A stretch of 64,000 nucleotides of DNA from an uncultured Hyphomicrobiales bacterium (GTDB taxonomy: Bacteria; Pseudomonadota; Alphaproteobacteria; Rhizobiales; Devosiaceae), in contig CAIKKY010000007.1 in the NCBI GenBank assembly GCA_903828145.1, positions 1 through 64,000 on the forward strand, in the 5' to 3' direction. This document shows, one piece after another, positions 1 to 7,747 of the stretch (position 1 is the stretch's first letter; every line of letters starts with the position of its first letter). The notes beneath the pieces were generated by a model. It did no database searches. It was not told where the DNA came from and was given only the letters and a program-made list of their open reading frames with translations. Position numbers and translations under genes: made by a program.

Positions 1-1
1 C

Positions 2-340
2 ATCGCGCTTGAGGCTTTCGAGGCCGGGCCCTGGGGCGCGAAATACCCGGCCATCGCTCAGAGCTGGAAACGGCACTGGCAGCAGGTGATCCCGTTTTTT
101 GCGTTCAGCGAGCCGATCCGGCGGATAATTTACACCACAAATGCCATTGAGGCCCTCAATGCCAAGTTGCGCCGGGCGGTCCGGACAAGAGGCCACTTCC
201 CAGGAGACGATGCCGCCATGAAGCTGCTATATCTCGTTCTCACTCACGCGGCCCAGGACTGGAAACGGGCGCCACGAGAGTGGGTCGAGGCAAAAACACA
301 GTTCGCCATCCTCTTCGGCGATCGGTTCATCGCAGAATGA
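2..340 (+). CDS. IS256-family transposase, C-terminal part
   Basis: The reading frame is open from the window edge to the stop at 338-340. It ends with the conserved IS256-type block 'FAFSEPIRRIIYTTNAIEAL' followed by LRR, RGHFPGDDAA and a WKRAPREW stretch, which is the C-terminus of Mutator/IS256 DDE transposases. The upstream half lies outside the window, so whether the gene is intact is unknown. About 35 bp past the stop the sequence runs into an IS481 transposase frame, so the right end of this element is near 371-375 and it appears to have inserted into, or recombined with, that gene. Confidence 0.85.
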   Translation: MALEAFEAGPWGAKYPAIAQSWKRHWQQVIPFFAFSEPIRRIIYTTNAIEALNAKLRRAVRTRGHFPGDDAAMKLLYLVLTHAAQDWKRAPREWVEAKTQFAILFGDRFIAE

Positions 341-375
341 CAAATCGCCTCGAGCACAAAACTCAGGACAGGCCC

Positions 376-600
376 GAACGCGACGATTGCCGCTTCCTCG
401 GCTTCAGTCAAAACCGTCGAGCGCGGTTCCGTCGGCCCGGTCTTCATATCCTCGACCGTCGCACGCTTGCGCCACTTTGCCACCGTCTTGGGGTTGATGC
501 TCAGTTCCCGGCTCAGCTGCGCCAGCGAAGCTTGCGATCGCTGTATTGCTGCTCTGACAGCGTGCGTGGTCATGGCGCTCCCGTGACGAACTTGTCCCAT
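376..600 (-). mobile_element. IS481-family transposase, N-terminal fragment
   Basis: Starting at the ATG at 600, the minus strand encodes MGQVRHGSA, a helix-turn-helix (AAIQRSQASLAQLSRELSIN) and PKTVAKWRKRATVEDMKTGP. This is the typical N-terminus of a family of IS481 transposases in alphaproteobacteria. The similarity stops after 'EAAIVAF' at about 376, where the IS256 end begins. The catalytic DDE core is absent, so the gene is dead. A remnant of the C-terminus of the same family lies at 5883-5963 on the other strand. Confidence 0.85.
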
Positions 601-828
601 GCTGCTTCCTTCCATTCCTGAGAAAGGATCACAACATCAAAGTGTGGGATCAAACACCTAGGCCAGACGAGAAAAATTTGCGACAGCTGTGGGACTATGT
701 CGATCTCGATGCAGACTTTGCCTGGCCCCGCTCTGAATCCTCGCGAAGGCAACTTGCCGACAAGTTGAGCGGTCTGCTGCCAAATGCCGACGTATACACC
801 AAATACACTCTGCCCGGCCGTGCCGAGG
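601..828. other. Unassigned remnant between IS fragments
   Basis: This stretch lies between the IS481 and IS3 fragments. It holds short open frames on both strands but no protein family I recognise, and contains a 16-bp palindrome at 751-766. It is probably leftover DNA from successive IS insertions and deletions. Confidence 0.4.
751..767. repeat. Palindrome AACTTGCCGACAAGTT, copy 1
   Basis: A near-perfect inverted repeat. A second copy occurs at 13651-13666 in the opposite orientation with similar flanks (GGCAACTTG.. versus ..CAAGTTGACC). The two copies bracket the polysaccharide island. It could be an operator or an IS end; the sequence alone does not decide. Confidence 0.45.
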
Positions 829-1083
829 CGCCAGGATCATCTTGTCCAGCGTCAGGTCCGACACGGCTCGTCGCAGCCGGGTATTTTCCGCCTCGAGCGC
901 CTTTAGCCGCTTCACCTGATCGCCCTTCAGCCCGCCATATTCCTTCCGCCAGCGATAGTAGGTTACTTCCGTAACCCCGATCGCCCGGACCGCCTCGGCA
1001 ACCGCCTTGCCTTGCGAGCTCAGCACATCGACCTGCCGCAGCCGCGCAACGATCTCTTCAGATGTCAGTCTCTTGCCTGCCAT
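829..1083 (-). mobile_element. IS3-family OrfA fragment
   Basis: From the ATG at 1083 the minus strand encodes MAGKRLTSEEIVARLRQ, the HTH segment AVAEAVRAIGVTEVTYYRW, RKEYGGLKGDQVKRLK and the leucine-rich coiled coil LEAENTRLRRAVSDLTLDKMIL. This is the OrfA of an IS51/IS3-type element. The frame loses similarity after MILA at about 829, and no OrfB follows, so it is a remnant. It is not the partner of the OrfB fragment at 11698-12170, which is of the IS2-like kind. Confidence 0.85.
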
Positions 1084-1219
1084 TCCTCGTTCTCCTACTG
1101 GCTCAAAAGCCATACTTCAGCGAGGACCACTTTCAGGGGCAGACCAGTGGACATATACCTCTTGAAATGTAGTCATAAAAATATGACAGACAGAATGGCG
1201 GTTATATTTTTAGGTTGAA

Positions 1220-3235
1220 ATGAACTTTCCCCAGCTCAGGGATCTGAGGGCTCAGGTCAGAAGCACGGACAGTCGGATCGACTACATCGATGGCCTGCGT
1301 GCCATAGCCGTGCTTTGTGTTATCGCTTTCCACAGCAGCGCCACTCTGCTCCCTGGCGGATTTCTGGGTGTCGATGTCTTTTTCGTCATCAGCGGCTATG
1401 TGATTGCTGGCCGGATACTGCCGCTGCTCGCGGCGCAGCAGTTTTCACTTCGGGCCTTCTGGGCAGCGCGCATTCGGCGGATCGTGCCGGCGCTGATGGT
1501 TCTCCTCATTCTGGTCCTCCCGCTCGCCTATGGTCTGATTTCACCGCTTGATATCGTACCGCTTGCTACCGGAATCGCGGCCTCAGCGCTGATGTTGTCG
1601 AATTGGTGGCTCGCGGGTCTCGATGACTATTTCGCACCGGCCTTTGGCAGCGAGCCGCTGCTCCACACGTGGAGCCTCGCGGTCGAGTGGCAGTTTTACC
1701 TGTTCTTTCCAATATTGGTTGTTTTCGCCTGGCGGCTCGGAGGGAGGCGAGGCACGCTGATCGCGCTGGCGCTCACCGGTGTCGTGTCGCTGCTCATCGC
1801 CCTTTGCACGGCACGCCTTGGCAATATGGCGAGTTTTTACTCCCCGGTGTCGCGCGCCTGGGAGTTCGCTTTGGGCGCGCTTTGTCTGCTATTTGCCGGG
1901 CCGGTGAAGATCTGGCGTGGCGCCGCTTTTCTGGCGCTCCTCACGCTGCTGTCGGCCATGGTTCTGTTTGACAGTACGGTGGTAACGCCCGGCATCACGA
2001 CGCTTATCCCTGTGCTGGCGACCGGCGGGCTCATATTGTCGGTCCCGGTTTTTGGTCCGCTGCGCCGTGTGCTGGAGCACCCCGTGCTGGTGCATATCGG
2101 GCGCATCAGCTTCAGTCTGTATCTCTTTCATCAGCCCGCCCTGTTCTTTGCCCGGCAGGTGATCAAGCCTGAAGATGCTCCCATTTTCTGGGCGTTGACC
2201 CTGACCTATGGTCTCAGTCTTCTCACCTGGCGCTTTATTGAAGAGCCGTTCCGGCGGCCCAGGACGGCGCAGCGGCGCAGAGTGAACGGGTACGCACTGG
2301 CAGGCGCCGTGGTGTTCGTGCTGGCTTCGGCCGTGACCCTGTGGTGGGGCGGTTCGCCGTGGCGGTTCGGGCCGGAGGTGCAGCAGTTGAGCGCAACGGC
2401 GGCCGATTTCGTTCGCCCCAATGCATGCCTTTCAACGACCACATTGGAAACCGTGGACCCCAGTTGCCGCTTCCCAAGTGCTGATGGAAAATTGCCGGTT
2501 ATGCTGATTGGCGATAGCCACGCGCTCGCCGTGTCTAAAGTACTGGCGGAAAGCTTAGCCGCCGAGGACATTGGCTTTCAATATTTAGCTAGTCCGGGCT
2601 GCGTGCCGCTACCGGGCTTTTATCGCCCGGGCCGGCCCAACTGCGATGCTGTGGTCCGGCGGATGCTTGAGATTGCGCGAGCATCGGACACCCAAATCAT
2701 CATCCTCGTGGGACGCTTTACGGCCTACCTGTCAGGCGCTGGATTTGACAATGGCGAGGGCGGTGTCGAGGCCGGCACCAAGCCCATCGATACGATGGAT
2801 GCGCCGACGCCGACCATCGACGCGGCGCGCCAGGCGCGCGTGCAGTTGGCCTATGGTGTTGGCCTTCGCGACCTTCTAGCGGACTTCGCCGTGGTGCTCG
2901 TCGATCCCATTCCCGAGGCCGGTTGGAACGTGCCCCGTGTCGCCCTGCGGCAGTGGGCACGCTCTCATGTCCTCAATGACATTAGCACATCGCTCACGCG
3001 CTATGATGAGCGCAACGCGCCCGTGCTCAGCGTGTTTGCCCGCATCGCGGATCCACGGCTCTTTCGGGTGGAAAGCCGAAAGGCGTTTTGCGAGACCGCT
3101 ACAGGACGGTGCCTCAATACGAAGGGGGACACCGCCTACTATGAGGATGACGATCACCTCACCGCTGCAGGGGCACGCCAACTGGTGCCATTCATCACGC
3201 AGCAGGTGCGGGCCGCTCTGTACGCCCCTCGATAG
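1220..3235 (+). CDS. Membrane acyltransferase with C-terminal SGNH domain (OafA/YrhL type)
   Basis: This protein probably O-acetylates a surface polysaccharide. The N-terminal half (about residues 18-350) is an acyltransferase-3 domain: it opens with IDYIDGLRAIAVL, has the H of IAFHSS, the GGFLGVDVFFVISGYVI signature and about ten hydrophobic segments, and ends with the FIEEPFRR motif. The second half is a periplasmic SGNH/GDSL-like domain with GDSHA at about 431-435 and DDDHL near residue 642, supplying Ser and Asp-His. The length (671 aa) is normal for this fused architecture. The ATG at 1220 is the only start compatible with the domain. It lies alone, downstream of IS debris and upstream of the KdsB-like gene. 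Confidence 0.9.
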   Translation: MNFPQLRDLRAQVRSTDSRIDYIDGLRAIAVLCVIAFHSSATLLPGGFLGVDVFFVISGYVIAGRILPLLAAQQFSLRAFWAARIRRIVPALMVLLILVLPLAYGLISPLDIVPLATGIAASALMLSNWWLAGLDDYFAPAFGSEPLLHTWSLAVEWQFYLFFPILVVFAWRLGGRRGTLIALALTGVVSLLIALCTARLGNMASFYSPVSRAWEFALGALCLLFAGPVKIWRGAAFLALLTLLSAMVLFDSTVVTPGITTLIPVLATGGLILSVPVFGPLRRVLEHPVLVHIGRISFSLYLFHQPALFFARQVIKPEDAPIFWALTLTYGLSLLTWRFIEEPFRRPRTAQRRRVNGYALAGAVVFVLASAVTLWWGGSPWRFGPEVQQLSATAADFVRPNACLSTTTLETVDPSCRFPSADGKLPVMLIGDSHALAVSKVLAESLAAEDIGFQYLASPGCVPLPGFYRPGRPNCDAVVRRMLEIARASDTQIIILVGRFTAYLSGAGFDNGEGGVEAGTKPIDTMDAPTPTIDAARQARVQLAYGVGLRDLLADFAVVLVDPIPEAGWNVPRVALRQWARSHVLNDISTSLTRYDERNAPVLSVFARIADPRLFRVESRKAFCETATGRCLNTKGDTAYYEDDDHLTAAGARQLVPFITQQVRAALYAPR

Positions 3236-3496
3236 ACGCGGGCGCCCATGTTAGGTCGGAGAACTATTTGAAGGGTCAAGATAACTACCCTGTGCACTTT
3301 TCTCAGATGCGAATGCAGGATTCGGCACTGGGATAAATGGCCCAAAATTCATTTGATTTTGAAAAAAAGACAAAAATAATACATTATGTGTAACGAACGG
3401 CACCGGTAGCCTATTTATCTGACCCTTGTGACTTTCGTTAAGTCCGTGCACCGTCACCGAGATTTTTTGTACGATTGATCGGAGTATAGTTCAAAG
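3236..3496. other. AT-rich intergenic region
   Basis: This gap is noticeably AT-rich against the surroundings, with runs such as GAAAAAAAGAC and AATAATACATTATG. It probably holds the promoter of the KdsB-like gene. No RNA gene or repeat was recognised. Confidence 0.4.
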
Positions 3497-4255
3497 ATGG
3501 CCCTTGATGGTCGTGCAATTCGTCTGATCATCCCCGCTCGCGCGCGATCATCGCGGTTTCCGGACAAGCCGCTTTGCTCGATTGCGGGCGTACCCATGAT
3601 TATCCGCACATATCGACAGTGCCTCAAGGCGATGCCGGCTGAGCAAATCACGGTTGCGACGGATGACGAGCGCATTCTGCGCCTTTGCGCTACCGAAGGC
3701 GCCGATGTTGTGTTGACCTCTGAAGCCTGCCTAACGGGCACCGACCGCGTTGCCGAGGCGGCGCGAAGCCGACCCAGCCAGTACTACGTCAATGTGCAGG
3801 GCGATGAGCCCGTTTTCAATCCCGTCGATATCGCCCGCTTTATCGATGCGGCGATTCAATGGCCAGAACGGCTGCTCATGGGCTATTGCCCCATCAGCGA
3901 TGCAGCGGATTTTACCAACCCGTCGATCCCCAAACTAGTGTTCAGGGACGATAAACGGCTGCTTTATATTTCGAGAGCCGCCATCCCTACCTCAAAACGT
4001 CATGAGTTCGTAATGGCTTGGCGACAGGTCTGCATCTACGGATTTCCGCCCGAAGAGCTGGAGCTTTATTCAAAATCTGAATCCAAGGGCATTCTGGAAC
4101 AGATCGAGGACTGCGAGACGCTTCGATATCTTGAGCTTGGGCGCGATGTATTCTGCGTAGAGATGTCGGATAGGTCGATTGCAGTCGACCATCCGTCAGA
4201 TGTTGCCAAGGTTGAGGCGGCGCTTCTCAGCGCAGAACCGGCGCTGATTCCGTGA
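3497..4255 (+). CDS. kdsB: 3-deoxy-manno-octulosonate cytidylyltransferase (CMP-KDO synthetase) family
   Basis: It would activate KDO or a related 3-deoxy sugar acid as the CMP form for lipopolysaccharide or capsule assembly in the cytoplasm. The protein has the nucleotide-binding start LIIPARARSSRFPDKPL, then ITVATDDERI, CLTGTDRVAEAA, the VNVQGDEP motif near residue 98 and the closing IAVDHPSDVAKVE, all in KdsB order; 252 aa is the normal length. The arginine in PARARSSRFP stands where housekeeping KdsB usually has Y or a small residue. Because it lies in a polysaccharide island it may be a second, pathway-specific copy. Its stop overlaps the start of the next gene (GTGA), so the two are translationally coupled. 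Confidence 0.82.
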   Translation: MALDGRAIRLIIPARARSSRFPDKPLCSIAGVPMIIRTYRQCLKAMPAEQITVATDDERILRLCATEGADVVLTSEACLTGTDRVAEAARSRPSQYYVNVQGDEPVFNPVDIARFIDAAIQWPERLLMGYCPISDAADFTNPSIPKLVFRDDKRLLYISRAAIPTSKRHEFVMAWRQVCIYGFPPEELELYSKSESKGILEQIEDCETLRYLELGRDVFCVEMSDRSIAVDHPSDVAKVEAALLSAEPALIP

Positions 4256-5013
4256 GGGTCAAACTTTATCTTCGCGCACTCCTTCGCTTTATCCTCATCA
4301 TAGCGCACCGGACGGTACTTAAGGGGCGTCTGGATAAGACGCTCGCAATGATCGGGTTGAAACCGGGCCCGGCGCTGGTGCTGGGATCGGCGCCGAACTC
4401 GTCACGGCCGCACGGGTTTGATGGGGACTGGTCGGTGGTGACGGCCAACGCATCGCAGATGCGGGCCGAGGATTGGGGTATCAAAACGCCCGCGCTGACA
4501 GTTTTTCGGGCTGGGCTGATGTTGCCCGGTGCGCATCAGGACGAGGTATGGGCAGTATTGCGGGGGCGGCGTACCACGAGCCTCGTAGTGCTGAAGGATA
4601 AGACGCCTGAGAATGCATACCTGAAGTCGCTGGGTGAGCGCGACTATGGTGCGGCGTCGGTCCACCTGATCAGCAAATCGCAAAAGAATGCCATTGTCCT
4701 TGAACTGACCGGGCGGCTGCGGGTCTCGTGCTTCGGCAAAGGCGCCTCGCAAGGAGTATTTGCGGCCCTGCTCGCCCTGAAATGCGGGGCACCCTGCGCA
4801 GTCGTTTCCGGGCTCTCTTTTTCTGCAACCGATCACTTTTACGGCGCGTGGAGCAAGCGTGGACATATCGCGGATGATCGTGACGTGCTTAGGGCTGCGG
4901 TCCGACGAGGCTTGCCCCTTTTTGCGGCGGAACCGACCTTTGCGGCAGAATCCGGCCTTCCGCTGTGGACGGGTACAGCACAGCAGCTAAAACACGCGGT
5001 CGACCCAGGCTAG
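4252..5013 (+). CDS. Unidentified protein coupled to the KdsB-like gene
   Basis: The family is not firmly recognised. A GTG start overlaps the upstream stop. The first 20 residues are hydrophobic and basic (RVKLYLRALLRFILII), suggesting a membrane anchor. A segment near residue 42 (ALVLGSAPNSS) resembles the nucleotide-sugar-binding start of sialyltransferase-like or MptE-like folds, followed later by VVSGLSFSATDHFYG near residue 190. In that reading it would transfer the CMP-activated sugar made by the upstream enzyme, which fits the coupling, but this is inference. The 253-residue frame is uninterrupted and ends just before IS and HNH debris. Confidence 0.6.
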   Translation: MRVKLYLRALLRFILIIAHRTVLKGRLDKTLAMIGLKPGPALVLGSAPNSSRPHGFDGDWSVVTANASQMRAEDWGIKTPALTVFRAGLMLPGAHQDEVWAVLRGRRTTSLVVLKDKTPENAYLKSLGERDYGAASVHLISKSQKNAIVLELTGRLRVSCFGKGASQGVFAALLALKCGAPCAVVSGLSFSATDHFYGAWSKRGHIADDRDVLRAAVRRGLPLFAAEPTFAAESGLPLWTGTAQQLKHAVDPG

Positions 5014-5245
5014 CACTACTTTGGCAGATATCGCCAAGGCATTTTTCTCCTCAGTCTACGGCAATGAGGGCAGCATGCCGGTGGCGGCTTGGCCAGTTGG
5101 ATCAAGATGGCCTGACGGATTGCTAGCAGGCTTGGTTGCGGCGTTGGGGCGAAGCGCTTTTTTTCGAACCGGCAGCCTTGAGGCGTCGGGCTTGCAGGAA
5201 GGCAAGGGCGATCATCGCCATGAGCGCATGCCGGGAGCTTGCCGC

Positions 5246-5450
5246 ATGAGGAATGAGTTCCCGAAATCGGTGCGGCGCGCGGCTCTGCTGCGCGCCCGAG
5301 GCATCTGTGAGGCGATGGGCACAGTTTATGGGCTCACGGCCGCAACCCGCTGTCATGCGCCGCTCGCTAAGGGCGTCGAGTTCGATCACTATCCGATCCG
5401 CGCATCAGATGGCGGGCCGGCGACCCTTGAGAACTGCGTGGCGGGCTGTG
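5246..5450 (+). pseudogene. HNH endonuclease, truncated
   Basis: From the ATG at 5246 the frame reads MRNEFPKSVRRAALLRARG, a first Cys (GICEAMG), RCHAPLAKGVEFDHYPI with the Asp-His of the HNH core, and ATLENCVAGC with the Asn. The family normally continues with a C-x2-C-H segment; here similarity stops after GC and the frame runs into the IS701 fragment. The last metal-binding residues are missing, so it is most likely dead. The frame is open upstream to 5021, but those residues have no recognised similarity. Confidence 0.7.
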
Positions 5451-5454
5451 ATGG

Positions 5455-5840
5455 CTCCGGCCGCGCTGGATCACTGGTCCAATTCTCAGGCAAGAACAGC
5501 CGGAGCCCGATCGTCACCGGCACTTCGTTCGAGGCCAAGGTCAGCGATACAAGGGTCTGGCAGTTGGCGTTCTTGCCCAGTACCGAGGCATATTGCGGTG
5601 CCACTCCGACCGGTGCATTGCCCTTCTTGGGCAACGACGTGTCGTAGCCAATCAACCACGCTGCATCACCGCCAACCAAGGCATCGGCTTGTCACCATAA
5701 CTCAGCCTCCAATGGCGCGCTATCCCATAGCGCGCCCCCGACGAAATGATGCAACTGATCATAACCAATCCCGAGCGATCGCTTGGCCATCGGCTGCACA
5801 CTCTTGCGGTCTCCGGGACCGATCAGTCCCTCGACATGTA
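5455..5840 (-). mobile_element. IS701-family transposase fragment with internal stop
   Basis: On the minus strand, reading from about 5840, the frame gives VEGLIGPGDRKSVQPMAK, YDQLHHFVGGALWDSAPLEAE, a TGA stop, then DALVGGDAAWLIGYDTSLPK, KGNAPVGVAPQYASVLGKNA, NCQTLVSLTLAS, EVPVTIGLRLFLPE and NWTSDPAR. This is the central part of an IS701-type DDE transposase. Both ends are missing and there is an in-frame stop at about 5682, so it is a remnant. Its lower end cuts the HNH gene and its upper end abuts an IS481 remnant. Confidence 0.85.
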
Positions 5841-5882
5841 GGCAGGACACATACGAGACCGGCGACGATCACCCAGCATCTT

Positions 5883-5963
5883 CACGAAGGGACGGAGCCA
5901 AACCGCCAGATCATCCTCCACCCGATCCACCAGATGCCGGGACTGAACACCTACATACCATAG
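5883..5963 (+). mobile_element. IS481-family transposase, C-terminal remnant
   Basis: The plus strand encodes EPNR, HPIHQMPGLNT and a stop at 5961-5963. HQMPGLNT is the invariant C-terminus of the IS481 group whose N-terminus is found at 376-600. Only about 25 codons survive. It overlaps the 3' end of the GT32-like gene on the other strand, so the element end sits right at that gene's stop codon. Confidence 0.7.
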
Positions 5964-6799
5964 CGCTCGTAGAGGCTGCGCAAGAGCGATCCAACCGGCG
6001 GCGCGGTATGCTTGATATCCCTGAGCTTTTCGTTCCACAAGTGGATGGCCAGAGTTGTGGGCCTGACCACATCCGCGAGCCTGTAGTCGGGGTCAAACAC
6101 CTTGCGCGCCGACCGCGGCGGTACCGGATAGAACACCTCCCGCGGCTGCGCGAGCGAAGTCAGCCCATGCCGCTTGGCTAGCGCCGTCACACCCTTCGGA
6201 CCGAAGGTACCGTGGGGCAGGGCGGTCGCAGGGATCGGCTGGCCGAGCAACTGCCTCGCATAGCAGTGGAGCACCTTGTGCCAGGGGGCCCAGGCCGGGA
6301 TGCGTCCAGATCGGAACGCTGTCAACGCATCGGCAATAAATGCCGATCCCACCTCTGCAAACAGCACCGCCCCGTTGATAAAATCGGGTGACTCCCAGCC
6401 CGCCACAAATTCCTCAGATGCTCTGATTGGCTGGACGCACACGACATCGGTATCCACCCATAGCCCGAGCCCCCGTCGCAGCAGCTCATAGCGGAACAGG
6501 TTGGAAAACAGCGCGTAGGAGCCATTTTCATATCGGTTGGCACGCGCCTCAGCCTCGGGGAGGATCGTGCGCGCATCGACCTGAATCACTCCCGGGGGCA
6601 GACCAGTGATGTCGCCATAGGCGAACAGTGTCACCTGATGTCCATGGGCGACAAAGGAGGCAAGGCACAGACGCTCGATCGGTCCCAGATGGCCTTCAAT
6701 CCAGAGTGTTGCGATGGGGAACAGCGACGAACCGATCATGTCGCCGCGTCCAGAACCAGGCTCTGTGCTTGCTTCAACATCCATCCCTAGTGCACTCAT
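5951..6799 (-). CDS. GT32-like glycosyltransferase
   Basis: This is a probable cytoplasmic sugar transferase of the GT32/capsular-polysaccharide type. After a short tail the fold begins with SLFPIATLWIEGHLGPIERL. A DxD-type motif follows in LGLWVDTDVVCVQPI near residue 117, with the R of LFRYELLRRG before it, then ESPDFINGAVLF and the C-terminal TTLAIHLWNEKL. The complete length is 282 aa. The ATG at 6799 has a GAGG-type ribosome site; a later ATG at 6739 would also keep the fold. It is divergent from the GT2 gene at 6837. A decayed paralogue exists at 12175-12614. Confidence 0.8.
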   Translation of the reverse strand: MSALGMDVEASTEPGSGRGDMIGSSLFPIATLWIEGHLGPIERLCLASFVAHGHQVTLFAYGDITGLPPGVIQVDARTILPEAEARANRYENGSYALFSNLFRYELLRRGLGLWVDTDVVCVQPIRASEEFVAGWESPDFINGAVLFAEVGSAFIADALTAFRSGRIPAWAPWHKVLHCYARQLLGQPIPATALPHGTFGPKGVTALAKRHGLTSLAQPREVFYPVPPRSARKVFDPDYRLADVVRPTTLAIHLWNEKLRDIKHTAPPVGSLLRSLYERYGM

Positions 6800-6836
6800 T
6801 GGTTCGCCTCATAAGTACCAAGAGATAACCCGAACG

Positions 6837-7709
6837 ATGGCTGACCGAACAGCGGTTGAATTTTCGATCTGTGTGGCTACGCATAACCGGGCCGAGCTGC
6901 TGGCCAGCCTGGTCGATCGGGTTGCTGCACTCGAGGGCGCATCCTGCGAACTCGTCATCGTCGATGACGGGTCCACGGACGACACGCCAGCGGTTTTCGA
7001 GCGTTTGCGCGCTCGAGGGGATATTCAGATCAAGCTGGCGTCCATCGCGCACGCCGGCCGCGGCGCAGCACTCAACCGCTGCTTTGACCTTGCGGCTGGC
7101 ACATTCATCTACCTTCTCGACGACGACGACACGATCCCGCCCGGCGCCTTGGCCGAGATACTCTCGATTTGGGGCGAGATACCGGATGCGCAAAAGCCCG
7201 AATTCTGCGGCTGCTGCGGCCTCGCCGCTGATCAGCAGGGCGCCGTTATCGGTGACCGCTTCCCAACGGAGAGCGAGGACACCGACTTCTTTACCATGCG
7301 GCAGGTCCGCAATGTCCGCGGCGACAAGCGCGAGGTGTTCCTGCGTTCCACCCTGGGCAATTGGCGCTTCCCGCAGGTTGAGGGCGAGTATCGCACCTCG
7401 ACCAACCTCCTGTGGTTCCAGCTGGCCTCCCAATACAAGGCACGCTTCGTAAACCGCGTCTGGCTCGAAAAGACCTATCGCGCCGATGGTTTAACCTCCA
7501 AAGGCCGCCGCAACAAACGCGCCAGCGCCGCGCTGACGGCTCTGGTCAATCGCCGCGCGCTGGAACTGTTCCCCCAAATGCCTTTGCCGCTCAAATGGCG
7601 CTTCGGCCTTGCCTATGCGCGCTATGCTCGATTGGCAGGAGAGCCTCAGGACAACCGCCGTGCTACGCTCAACGGCGTGCCGCTTGGGTGGGTGCTTCGG
7701 CTGATCTGA
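6837..7709 (+). CDS. GT2-family glycosyltransferase
   Basis: A GT-A fold glycosyltransferase, probably extending a surface glycan. The N-terminus SICVATHNRAELLASLV, the ELVIVDDGSTDDT motif near residue 41 and the metal-binding FIYLLDDDDTIPPGA near residue 90 are diagnostic. The C-terminal third (LEKTYRADGLTSKGR and onward) is typical of the acceptor-binding part. The frame is open further up, but those codons overlap the divergent neighbour; the ATG at 6837 starts directly before the fold and is preferred. It gives 290 aa. Confidence 0.88.
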   Translation: MADRTAVEFSICVATHNRAELLASLVDRVAALEGASCELVIVDDGSTDDTPAVFERLRARGDIQIKLASIAHAGRGAALNRCFDLAAGTFIYLLDDDDTIPPGALAEILSIWGEIPDAQKPEFCGCCGLAADQQGAVIGDRFPTESEDTDFFTMRQVRNVRGDKREVFLRSTLGNWRFPQVEGEYRTSTNLLWFQLASQYKARFVNRVWLEKTYRADGLTSKGRRNKRASAALTALVNRRALELFPQMPLPLKWRFGLAYARYARLAGEPQDNRRATLNGVPLGWVLRLI

Positions 7710-7747
7710 GCGCACACGGCGCGGCGCCCATCGGTGTCGGGCACCGC

